In this document: positions 39,443 through 47,233 of the stretch, one piece after another | How the letters are laid out: each line of letters opens with the position of its first letter | How positions within the stretch are numbered: the stretch's first letter is position 1 | NCBI RefSeq assembly: GCF_006442815.1 | Contig: NZ_VFVL01000027.1 | Location: 1 to 64,000 of the forward strand | Direction of reading: 5' to 3' | Source of the DNA: Mesorhizobium sp. B2-4-3 | GTDB taxonomy: Bacteria; Pseudomonadota; Alphaproteobacteria; Rhizobiales; Rhizobiaceae | Length of the DNA stretch: 64,000 nt | Notes under the pieces: generated by a model | What the model was told of the DNA's origin: nothing | Seen by the model: only the letters and a program-made list of their open reading frames with translations | Database searches by the model: none | Translations under genes and position numbers: made by a program

Positions 39443-40501
39443 ATGAATAGGGTCATCAAAGTTCTGAAACCGGTACGGTCGGGTCGAAAGACGATCGATC
39501 GTGGCCGGGCTCTGGTCGCGGGCGGAGCGGGATTCCTGGGCTCTCATTTGTGCGAGCGGCTGCTTGCGGACGGCTATGAAGTCATCGCGCTGGACAATTT
39601 CCACACCGGCAAAAGATACAATCTAGCCGGCGTCGCGCGCGACGCCTCTTTCACCTGCATCAGCCATGACATTGTCGATACCTTGCCGATGGATTTCGCC
39701 GTCGACGAGATCTACAACCTCGCCTGCCCAGCTTCCCCGCCCCACTATCAGGCCGATCCTATCCACACATTCAAGACAAGCGTGCTCGGGGCGATCAACC
39801 TTCTGGAACTCGCACGGCGCCACAACGCCAAGATATTCCAGGCTTCGACCTCCGAGGTCTACGGCGATCCGCTGGTGCATCCGCAGCCTGAAGGCTATTT
39901 CGGCAACGTCAACACGCATGGCCCGCGCGCCTGCTACGACGAGGGCAAGCGCTCGGCCGAAACGCTGTTCTTCGACTATTCGAGAACTTACGGCCTCGAT
40001 ATCCGGGTCGCGCGCATTTTCAACACCTATGGGCCGCGCATGCAGCCCGATGACGGACGCGTGGTGTCCAACTTCATCGTCCAGGCGCTGCGCGGAGACG
40101 ATATCACCGTCTATGGCAGCGGCACGCAGACGCGCTCTTTCTGCTATGTCGACGACCTCATCGAAGGGTTTGTTCGGCTGATGCGGTCGCCGGCGGCGCC
40201 GAAACATCCGGTCAATCTCGGAAACCCCGGCGAGTTCACCGTCATGGAACTGGCCGAGCTCGTCCTCGACTGCACCAATTCCCGCTCGCGGATCGTGCAC
40301 AGGCCGTTACCGGTCGATGATCCCCGGCAGCGCAGGCCCGATATCACCTTCGCCGAGCAACAGCTCGGCTGGGAACCAAAGGTCGCACTGAGCGAGGGGC
40401 TGGCCTATACCGCCAGCTATTTCGAAGCCCTGCTGGGCCGCCGGCAGCCCGGGGCCTCACAGGGCGGCCATCTGTCCTCCGGCGAGGCTTTGGCGCTATG
40501 A
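39443..40501 (+). CDS. uxs: UDP-glucuronate decarboxylase (UDP-xylose synthase)
   Basis: 352 residues, extended SDR. LVAGGAGFLGSHLCERLL binds NAD; ASTSEVYGDPLVHPQPEGYF and RACYDEGKRSAETL give the catalytic Tyr-x3-Lys in the UXS-specific YDEGKR context; RIFNTYGPRMQPDDGRVVSN follows. It converts UDP-glucuronate to UDP-xylose for surface polysaccharide. ATG at 39443 gives a short basic leader. The stop overlaps the galE start as ATGA. Confidence 0.92.
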   Translation: MNRVIKVLKPVRSGRKTIDRGRALVAGGAGFLGSHLCERLLADGYEVIALDNFHTGKRYNLAGVARDASFTCISHDIVDTLPMDFAVDEIYNLACPASPPHYQADPIHTFKTSVLGAINLLELARRHNAKIFQASTSEVYGDPLVHPQPEGYFGNVNTHGPRACYDEGKRSAETLFFDYSRTYGLDIRVARIFNTYGPRMQPDDGRVVSNFIVQALRGDDITVYGSGTQTRSFCYVDDLIEGFVRLMRSPAAPKHPVNLGNPGEFTVMELAELVLDCTNSRSRIVHRPLPVDDPRQRRPDITFAEQQLGWEPKVALSEGLAYTASYFEALLGRRQPGASQGGHLSSGEALAL

Positions 40502-41625
40502 GTGCCCGCCCCATCCTGGTGACGGGCGGCGCAGGCTTCATCGGCAGCCACACCTGCAAGCAGCTGGCGGCGGCCGGCTATCTGCCCGTGGTCTACGACA
40601 ATCTCAGCCGCGGCAACGAGAAGACGGTGGCCTGGGGTCCGCTGGTGGTCGGCGATATCCGCGACCGCGACGCGCTCGAGCGAGCCATCGCCATCCACCG
40701 GCCGCAGGCGGTCATCCATTTCGCAGCGCTTGCCTATGTCGGCGAGTCGGTCAGCGATCCCGCGGACTATTATTCGGTCAATGTCGCCGGCACGATCGCC
40801 GTGCTCGAGGCGGCACGGGCGAACGGCATCGGCAACATCATCTTCTCCTCCAGTTGCGCGACCTATGGCATGCCCGAGACGCTGCCCGTGCGCGAGACCT
40901 CGGCTCAGAACCCGATCAGCCCTTACGGCCGCACCAAGCTGATGGGCGAGCAGATCGTCAGGGACCATGCCTCGGCCTATGGCACGAAATACGCAATCCT
41001 GCGCTACTTCAACGCCTGCGGCGCCGACCCCGACGGCGAGCTTGGCGAATGGCACACGCCGGAAACCCATCTCATCCCCAGGGTATTGATGGCGGCGTCC
41101 GGCATGATCGATGCGATCGAGGTCTTCGGCACCGACTACGAGACCGCGGACGGCACCTGCGTGCGCGACTACGTCCATGTCAGCGATCTCGCCCGGGCGC
41201 ATCTCAAGGCCCTGCTGCATCTCGAGGCCGGCGGCGAAAGCCTTGCGGTCAACCTTGGCACCGGCCGCGGGGTCTCGATCAGGCAGATCATGGAGGCGGT
41301 CGAGCGGATCACGTCGCGGCCGGTCCCGGTCATGTACAAGGCGCGCCGCCCTGGCGATCCGGCAGGGCTTTTCGCCGACCCCAGCCTTGCCCGCGAACGG
41401 CTGGGCTTTGTGGCGCAACTTTCAGACATCGACACCATCGTCAGGACGGCCGCCCCCTTCTTCGGGCTCGGCCCGGCCTCGCTCAATTCCGGCGCTTTGG
41501 CCGCCATGCCGCGCGCATTGCGCGCGCCGCGTGGCGCGAACGTCAATCAGAAACGTCGGCCCGCAAGGCCGGCGGTCGGCCCTGTGAGTAATGTGTCGGG
41601 GCGTGGGCTCGCTGAGTTCGGCTAA
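40498..41625 (+). CDS. galE: UDP-glucose 4-epimerase
   Basis: 375 residues. ILVTGGAGFIGSHTCKQLAA, VIHFAALAYVGESV, SSSCATYGMP with catalytic Ser, SPYGRTKLMGE with Tyr-x3-Lys, and RYFNACGADPDGELGEWH define GalE. It interconverts UDP-glucose and UDP-galactose, or UDP-xylose and UDP-arabinose, which fits its coupling to uxs. The last 40 residues are a basic, probably disordered extension. Confidence 0.94.
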   Translation: MSARPILVTGGAGFIGSHTCKQLAAAGYLPVVYDNLSRGNEKTVAWGPLVVGDIRDRDALERAIAIHRPQAVIHFAALAYVGESVSDPADYYSVNVAGTIAVLEAARANGIGNIIFSSSCATYGMPETLPVRETSAQNPISPYGRTKLMGEQIVRDHASAYGTKYAILRYFNACGADPDGELGEWHTPETHLIPRVLMAASGMIDAIEVFGTDYETADGTCVRDYVHVSDLARAHLKALLHLEAGGESLAVNLGTGRGVSIRQIMEAVERITSRPVPVMYKARRPGDPAGLFADPSLARERLGFVAQLSDIDTIVRTAAPFFGLGPASLNSGALAAMPRALRAPRGANVNQKRRPARPAVGPVSNVSGRGLAEFG

Positions 41626-41679
41626 GGCCGTCTCAGCGAGCCACCATTTTGGAGTTGCCGGGCTTACCCGGCGCGATGC

Positions 41680-42288
41680 CTAGCTCCTGATGTCGATGAG
41701 CTTGCGGGCCTGATCGAACTGAGGACCCTTGGTGTTGCCCGCCTCGAACTTCCGGTGCTCGTCGGCAGGATCGTCCTTGGCATGCTTGAAATCGTACCAG
41801 ACGCCGTCCGGATCCTTGCGCTGCTCGATATTGCCATTCTCGACGCGATGGCTGTAGCAGGTGCGTCGCGGCTTGGTGGTGTAGGTCTTGGACCTCCAGG
41901 CAAGTTCCATGCACATCTTGCCGGTTTCGGTCACCAGCCACCGGCCCTCGGCGACCGCGGGTGAGTCCTTTCCAGCCGTCCATGCCTTGATGCGTCGGTC
42001 CATCCCGAAATAGGCCGCGCCATTTTCCCAGTTCCAAGTGCGATCAGCGTAGAGCAGTTGCAACTCGAAAGCCGTCGGAGCGATGTCGGGCTTGGCAGAC
42101 GCCTCGACAGGCGCATTGTTCTTCGCCGTGGTCGCGTCGGCGATGCCGCAAAAAGCAAGCTGGCCACAGACGACCAGGAGCGGAAGCATCCAAACGAACT
42201 TGAGAGGTCGGCCGCTCCCGCCAGGTTCAGTCGAACCTGGTTTGCATGGCAACGTGGTTTCAGCCGTCGTTCCGATGTGCGCTCGCAT
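41680..42288 (-). CDS. DUF995 family secreted protein (copy 1)
   Basis: 202 residues. After a signal segment (WMLPLLVVCGQLAFCGIADA) the DUF995 domain reads ELQLLYADRTWNWENGAAYF, then RRIKAWTAGKDS, GKMCMELAWRSKTY and RRTCYSHRVENG. The three core elements R-T/S-W-x-W-x3-GAAYF, C-x5-W and C-x2-H also occur in the copy at 50718. ATG at 42288 follows a G-rich Shine-Dalgarno. Rhizobial members sit near polysaccharide genes; function is unknown. Confidence 0.82.
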   Translation of the reverse strand: MRAHIGTTAETTLPCKPGSTEPGGSGRPLKFVWMLPLLVVCGQLAFCGIADATTAKNNAPVEASAKPDIAPTAFELQLLYADRTWNWENGAAYFGMDRRIKAWTAGKDSPAVAEGRWLVTETGKMCMELAWRSKTYTTKPRRTCYSHRVENGNIEQRKDPDGVWYDFKHAKDDPADEHRKFEAGNTKGPQFDQARKLIDIRS

Positions 42289-42579
42289 ATCAACCCCCCT
42301 CTCGACCCTGAGATGGTCGGGTCGAGGAATCATGATTTGGAAGAGTTTCTCCGGGCTTTCCGCGATCCGTCACGATGCCCGAGCCCAGTGGACCTGATGG
42401 CGGCGCGATCAGCACCCTTGAACCATTTAACAGCCGCGCACGGCGCGATGTCAACAGAATCCAAGTCTAAGTCGGCGCTACAAGCCCTTAGTTAATCACG
42501 GATATTATAATCTTGTGATACCGTGACACTGTTTGGCAATTGCGCTGTGCCAAATAGCTTCGATGGGAGGGGGTTCCAG
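42289..42579. other. Divergent intergenic region
   Basis: 291 bp between the DUF995 gene and the ArnT-like operon. GTTAATCACGGATATTATAATCTTG at 42490-42514 supplies a TATTATAAT segment likely to be a -10 region for the plus-strand operon. Confidence 0.45.
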
Positions 42580-44190
42580 ATGACAGGCGACGCGGAAACG
42601 ACCGCAATTCAGGACGCAGCATTCGCCGGCCAGCACCCGGCCGTCCGCGTCGCCCATGTCCATTCCCTGATTTTGCTGGCGATCCTGATCGTCGCCGCCA
42701 TCGCCCGTTTTCACGACATCACCCAGCCGCTGGTCGACGCCTTCAGCTGGCGCGAAACGAGCACGGCGATGATGGCCGACAATTTCCAGCAGCGCAGCTG
42801 GAACATCTTCTTCCCCGAGGTGAGCTGGACCGGCCCCGGGCCGAGCTACCAGGGTCGGGAATTCCAGATCGTCAGCTATATCGCCGCACTGCTCTACCAG
42901 CTCTTCGGCTGGCACGACTGGTTCGGCCGCATGGTCGCCGCCCTGTTCAGCATGGTGACGGTGTTTTCGCTGCACAGGCTGACCGCGCTCTGCTGGGACG
43001 AGGCGCATGCGCATGCGGCCGCGCTTGCCTACGCGCTGATGCCGGGTGCGGTGATGATCGACAGTTCGTTCCTGCCCGATCCCTCGATGCTGGCACTGGT
43101 GACGCTCGGCGTATGGCTGTTTGCGAAATACTGGGTCGGCGGCAAGCCTTGGCTGCTGCCGGCGGCCACGGCGAGCTTCACGCTCGGCGCGCTGGCGAAG
43201 CCGCCGGGGCTCGCCGCCGGCGCCGTCATCTTCTACCTGATGGTCTGCTGGATCCTGGAACGGCGTTACCGGCAGGCGGCGCGTGTGCTTGTCAGCGGGC
43301 TTATCAGCCTGGCGGTCATCGCCGCCTATTTCGGCTGGGCCATCTATCTCGGTCGCAGCTACCCGCCATACCACGTCGCCGGCTCCGGCTACATTTGGGA
43401 TTCCGGCTTCTGGACATTCTTCAAGAACAGTTTTTACCTCAAATCCGTCTGGAACACGTCGGTCTGGTGGTTCTACGGCTATCCGTTCATGGCGCTTATC
43501 GCCATCGGCTTCTGGATGCCGCCGAAGCCCGCCGGAACCGGCGAGAGAGCGCTTTGCGCCGTTGCCTATGTCTGGCTTGCCGCGGCGGCGGTCGTCTATG
43601 TCGCGGCGGCGCGGGAGATCACCAACAATCCATGGAACTATCACATCTTCCACGTGCCGCTGGCGATGTTCTGCGGTCGCGGCGCGCTGGTGCTGGCGAC
43701 GCTCGGCACCGGCACCGTCCTGTCCCCAGCCGCCGCGCTGCGCTCCATGCTCATCGCCGCGCTTGCGCTGACGCTGTCGACCTTTCCACTTCTCAAGACG
43801 ATGAAGAACCCGACCGCCCTGAATGGCAAGCTGCTTGGCGAGGAGCTGGCGCGCATCGTCAAGCCGGGCGAGCTTGTGGTCGCCATCGCGCCGGCGGTCG
43901 GCGATCCCGTCGCTGTCTACTACAGCCGTGCGCGCGGCTGGGTGTTCCCGCCTGGCGGCGGCGACGTCGAATGGTCGAAATTCGTCGAGGACGACACCAC
44001 CGCGATCGCGCAGCTCGAGGAATTGCGCGCCCAGGGCGCGGACTATTTCGGCACCGCCAAGGAGGCTGCCGACAATCAGGACCGGCTGTTCGTCCAGCAC
44101 CATGACGGAGTGATCGACTATCTCGACAAGACCGCAACCAAGCTTGTGGATTCGGATAAGCTGCTGGTCTATAGGATCACCCGCCCGTGA
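42580..44190 (+). CDS. ArnT/PMT-like membrane glycosyltransferase
   Basis: 536 residues, about 11 membrane helices and a soluble C-terminal domain. The first periplasmic loop DAFSWRETSTAMMADNF carries the acidic region of the GT39/GT83 (PMT_2) fold, followed by PGPSYQGREFQIVSYIAALL and MIDSSFLPDPSMLAL. Such enzymes move a sugar from a polyprenyl-phosphate donor to a lipid or glycan on the periplasmic side. It leads an operon with a flippase-like protein and a GT2 enzyme that could supply the donor. Confidence 0.82.
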   Translation: MTGDAETTAIQDAAFAGQHPAVRVAHVHSLILLAILIVAAIARFHDITQPLVDAFSWRETSTAMMADNFQQRSWNIFFPEVSWTGPGPSYQGREFQIVSYIAALLYQLFGWHDWFGRMVAALFSMVTVFSLHRLTALCWDEAHAHAAALAYALMPGAVMIDSSFLPDPSMLALVTLGVWLFAKYWVGGKPWLLPAATASFTLGALAKPPGLAAGAVIFYLMVCWILERRYRQAARVLVSGLISLAVIAAYFGWAIYLGRSYPPYHVAGSGYIWDSGFWTFFKNSFYLKSVWNTSVWWFYGYPFMALIAIGFWMPPKPAGTGERALCAVAYVWLAAAAVVYVAAAREITNNPWNYHIFHVPLAMFCGRGALVLATLGTGTVLSPAAALRSMLIAALALTLSTFPLLKTMKNPTALNGKLLGEELARIVKPGELVVAIAPAVGDPVAVYYSRARGWVFPPGGGDVEWSKFVEDDTTAIAQLEELRAQGADYFGTAKEAADNQDRLFVQHHDGVIDYLDKTATKLVDSDKLLVYRITRP

Positions 44191-44302
44191 AGGAACCAGC
44201 CGGAGGTTACCGGCCGGCTGAAGCGATGCGCTGGGAAGCCGCGGAGCTTCGGAACCACCGGACGCAGCCGCACCAACGCGGCGGACGCCATCGGAGAATT
44301 GG

Positions 44303-45220
44303 TTGAAGCGAGCAATATCGATAATCGTCACCCTGGCGCTGCTGGCATGGCTTGCCAGCGACCAGCGCTGGAAGATGGTGGGCGATGCCTTCGCCTCCAT
44401 CACGCCCGGCGCCTTCGCGGCGGTGGCGGCGGCGCTGTTCGTCACCTATGTGCTCAGGGCGCTGCGCGTCTGCGACGAGTTCCGCGACGATGTGAATGGC
44501 CGCTTCGGCGCCGTGCTTCGCATCATCCTGATCCACAATGCGATGATCAACATCGTGCCGTTCCGCGGCGGCGAGACGGCCTTCCCGATCCTCTTGCGCC
44601 AGGTGTTCGGCGTCTCGATCGTGCGCGCCAGCGCTTCGCTTCTATGGTTTCGGCTGCAGGACGCTTTCGTCGTCGGCGTGCTTGCCTGCCTGGTCTGGCC
44701 GGGCGTGCATCCGGCGCTGAGGGCCGCCGGCATCGCGGCGCTGATCGCCGCCGCATGGTACCTGCCGCGCTGGGCGCGCGCGCCGCATAACTGGACCACT
44801 GGCGGCAGGATCGTCTCGAAGCTCGGCAAATTGCGCGATATCTTCACCGAAGCGACGGGACGCTCACGCTATGGCTGGTGGTGGACGATCGCCAACTGGG
44901 CGCTGAAACTCGGCGTGCAGGGATGGCTGCTCGCCATGCTGCTCAACACCTCGTTCCAGACCGCCTTTCCCGGCGCCGTCGGCGCGGAGGCAGCCGCCAT
45001 CCTGCCTGTGCAGGGCGTCGCCGGTTTCGGCACCTATGAAGCGGGCGCCGCAGCCGCATTGCTCTATTCCGGCATCGCCATGAAGGACGGCCTGCAGGCG
45101 GCGCTCGCGCTGCATCTCTTCATCCTCTGCTCGGCGGTCGCAACCGGTGCGATCGCCTGGCTGTTCCCCTCGAAAGCGACGCTGCCGGAAAGCCCGGCGG
45201 CGGGACCGGCAAGGAAATGA
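44303..45220 (+). CDS. Flippase-like/UPF0104 integral membrane protein
   Basis: 305 residues, about eight helices. VTYVLRALRVCDEF, LRIILIHNAMINIVPFRGGE and ILPVQGVAGFGTYEAGAAAA are the lysylphosphatidylglycerol-synthase transmembrane (UPF0104/AglD-like) signatures. Related proteins flip or modify lipid-linked sugars. Start is TTG at 44303. It overlaps the next gene by 4 bp (ATGA), so the three products probably work together. Confidence 0.82.
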   Translation: MKRAISIIVTLALLAWLASDQRWKMVGDAFASITPGAFAAVAAALFVTYVLRALRVCDEFRDDVNGRFGAVLRIILIHNAMINIVPFRGGETAFPILLRQVFGVSIVRASASLLWFRLQDAFVVGVLACLVWPGVHPALRAAGIAALIAAAWYLPRWARAPHNWTTGGRIVSKLGKLRDIFTEATGRSRYGWWWTIANWALKLGVQGWLLAMLLNTSFQTAFPGAVGAEAAAILPVQGVAGFGTYEAGAAAALLYSGIAMKDGLQAALALHLFILCSAVATGAIAWLFPSKATLPESPAAGPARK

Positions 45221-46302
45221 CCGCCATGAACGTGCTTCCCATTCCGGCACCGGGATTGCCCGAGGGCGCCGTCATGCCCGAGCACAAGCTCTCCATCGTC
45301 ATCCCGATGTATAACGAGGCCGACAATGTCGAGCCGCTGCTCGTCCGCATTCACCAGGCGATGGAGAACTACAGCCAGCCCTGGGAAGTGGTGCTGGTCG
45401 ACGACGGCAGCACCGACGCCACGCCCGCCGAGATCCGCCGGCTGGCGGCTCAATACGGGCCGCATGTGCATGGCGTGGAGCTGGTGCGCAACTACAAGCA
45501 GACCGCGGCCATGCAGGCCGGCCTCGACGCCGCGCGCGGCGACGTCATCGCAACGCTCGACGGCGACCTGCAGAATGACCCGTTCGACATTCCACGCATG
45601 GTCTACCGCCTGCTGAACGAGGATCTCGACCTCGTCGCCGGCTGGCGCAAGGACCGCAAGGAAGGTTTCTGGATGCGCCGCCTGCCCTCGCGCATCGCCA
45701 ACAGGCTGATCGCGCGCGTCACCGGCGTGCAGCTCAAGGACTATGGCTGCAGCCTGAAAGTGTTCCGCGGCAGCGTCATCCGCAGCGTGCGGCTCTATGG
45801 CGAGATGCACCGCTTCATCCCGGCGTGGCTGGCGACCGTTACGACGCCGCGCCGCATCGCCCAGGAAGTGGTGACGCATCACGCCCGCATCCACGGCCAG
45901 TCGAAATACGGCATCTCGCGCACCTTCCGCGTGGTGCTGGACCTCGTCTTCATGTTCTTCTTCCTGCGCTACCGCACGCGGCCCGGACACTTCTTCGGCG
46001 GCATCGGCATCGTGCTCGGCGTGCTCGGATCGCTGATCCTTGCCTATCTCTTCGCGGTCAAGGTTTTCTGGGGGCAGGACATCGGCACCAGGCCGATGCT
46101 GATCACCGGCTTCTTCCTGGTGATCGCCGGGCTGCAGGCGGTGACGTCGGGCGTGCTCGCCGAAATGCTGTCGCGCGTCTATCTCGAGGCCAACGGCGCG
46201 CTCGCTTATGTGGCCCGGCCGCAGCCCGCGCATGGCGAGGGCGACGGCTGGCATCGGCCGGACAAGCTGGCGACCGAGAAGGCGAAGCCGCGCAGGAAGT
46301 GA
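45217..46302 (+). CDS. Polyprenyl-phosphate glycosyltransferase (GT2, ArnC/DPM-like)
   Basis: 361 residues. GT2 domain with LSIVIPMYNEADNVEPLL, VVLVDDGSTDATP, TLDGDLQNDP and CSLKVFRGSV; two C-terminal helices (FGGIGIVLGVLGSLILAYLF and MLITGFFLVIAGLQAVTSG) anchor it to the membrane. Relatives load a sugar on undecaprenyl phosphate at the cytosolic face. With the flippase-like and ArnT-like genes it forms a charge-flip-transfer set. Confidence 0.92.
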   Translation: MTAMNVLPIPAPGLPEGAVMPEHKLSIVIPMYNEADNVEPLLVRIHQAMENYSQPWEVVLVDDGSTDATPAEIRRLAAQYGPHVHGVELVRNYKQTAAMQAGLDAARGDVIATLDGDLQNDPFDIPRMVYRLLNEDLDLVAGWRKDRKEGFWMRRLPSRIANRLIARVTGVQLKDYGCSLKVFRGSVIRSVRLYGEMHRFIPAWLATVTTPRRIAQEVVTHHARIHGQSKYGISRTFRVVLDLVFMFFFLRYRTRPGHFFGGIGIVLGVLGSLILAYLFAVKVFWGQDIGTRPMLITGFFLVIAGLQAVTSGVLAEMLSRVYLEANGALAYVARPQPAHGEGDGWHRPDKLATEKAKPRRK

Positions 46303-46444
46303 TCCTGCTGCCACAACGCGGGAGCGACCGGAGGGGCAAGAAGTGGCGCGCTGACGGCGCCCGTCTCCTTGCTCCCGCGGTCACGCCCCCAAACGTCAGC
46401 GCTTCGGAATTGCCTGAAGCGCGTCGCGCTGAAACGGATTCAGG

Positions 46445-46516
46445 CGACGCGCTTTAAGTCTTTGTTGTATGCATGTCGTTGCCCCGGAACCGCTGCGCGC
46501 TTCTGGCGACATGCAT
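46445..46516. repeat. Dispersed palindrome, family C copy 3
   Basis: The same GACGCGCTTTAAGTCTTTG leader as at 12834, then arms ATGCATGTCG (46469) and CGACATGCAT. It ends five bases before the stop codon of the minus-strand lipoprotein gene. Confidence 0.8.
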
Positions 46517-46520
46517 TGGT

Positions 46521-46925
46521 CTATCGCGCCCGGCAAGCCGAGCGCTGACCGAAGCCACTCGGGCCGCAGATCCACGGCGAGTGGCCAAGCAACGGACCGA
46601 CGCTGCCCATGCTGTAGGAAATCTTGACCGGCCGCGGCACGCGAGCAGGCTGCGGCCGCACGAAGGCGGCATAGGCCTCCTCTCGGATGCGCATCACACT
46701 GGACATCTGCGTCAGCGGCTTGCGGTGAACACGATGCAACCGCTGCTTCTTGAGGTAGTGCACCTTCTTGGCGGTGGTGTGGGCTGCCGGTCCGGTGCCG
46801 ATCGAGCTGGTTTTCATCGTGTCCATGCTCTGGCAGCCGGAAACCATCGAGGTCAGTGCAACGGCGGCAATGGCGCAAGCATATTTCCTGCCGAAAACCG
46901 CTGCTTCATTCATGAAATTGTTCAT
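46521..46925 (-). CDS. Small lipoprotein with ICGPSGFGQ C-terminal motif
   Basis: 134 residues. Signal YACAIAAVALTSMVSGC has a good lipobox (VSGC). The middle is basic (VHYLKKQRLHRVHRKPLT) and the end is PWICGPSGFGQRSACRAR, shared with the lipoprotein at 38650. The two are otherwise unrelated in length and core, so the C-terminal motif is probably functional, with two Cys that may pair. It sits between glycan genes. Confidence 0.7.
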   Translation of the reverse strand: MNNFMNEAAVFGRKYACAIAAVALTSMVSGCQSMDTMKTSSIGTGPAAHTTAKKVHYLKKQRLHRVHRKPLTQMSSVMRIREEAYAAFVRPQPARVPRPVKISYSMGSVGPLLGHSPWICGPSGFGQRSACRAR

Positions 46926-47189
46926 TGTCGTTCCCTGCCACGAAAATACATGTTGCTCCCGCGCGGATATGTTTCTTCTTTCCTTGACTTCCACGCCGTG
47001 CGAACGGCTCACTGCCGCTCACACTGTGGCTAAATATTAGAGGATACTTATTAAAATTCGCGCAAACGATATGATGAGCGCGATCTCTAGCGACTCGATC
47101 GATTGTTATTAAAATTTGATCTTTTAGTTGTGGCTACGGACGACGGTCGGGAAACGCGCCCATTCCTGGAATTGTGCGTTTGTCTCTAC
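46926..47189. other. AT-rich intergenic region
   Basis: Promoter region of the minus-strand lipoprotein gene, AT-rich at 47030-47130 (GGATACTTATTAAAATTCG and TGTTATTAAAATTTGATC). No gene is seen; a family D repeat follows. Confidence 0.4.
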
Positions 47190-47233
47190 GCAATTCCGGA
47201 CGGAAAACCGCTACGCACTTTTCCTGGAATTGC
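47190..47233. repeat. Dispersed palindrome, family D copy 2
   Basis: GCAATTCCGG and CCTGGAATTGC arms with GAAAACCGCTACGCACTTT core. An extra TTCCTGGAATTG arm lies just before at 47164. The TAA of the GT2 gene follows with no gap. Confidence 0.8.

Noticed and set aside
42505..44445. 646-codon open frame on the strand opposite the ArnT-like gene
   Set aside because: It is the mirror of real genes in GC-rich DNA: Arg/Gly/Asp-rich, with no motifs, and it spans the boundary of two plus-strand genes whose products have clear membrane topology.
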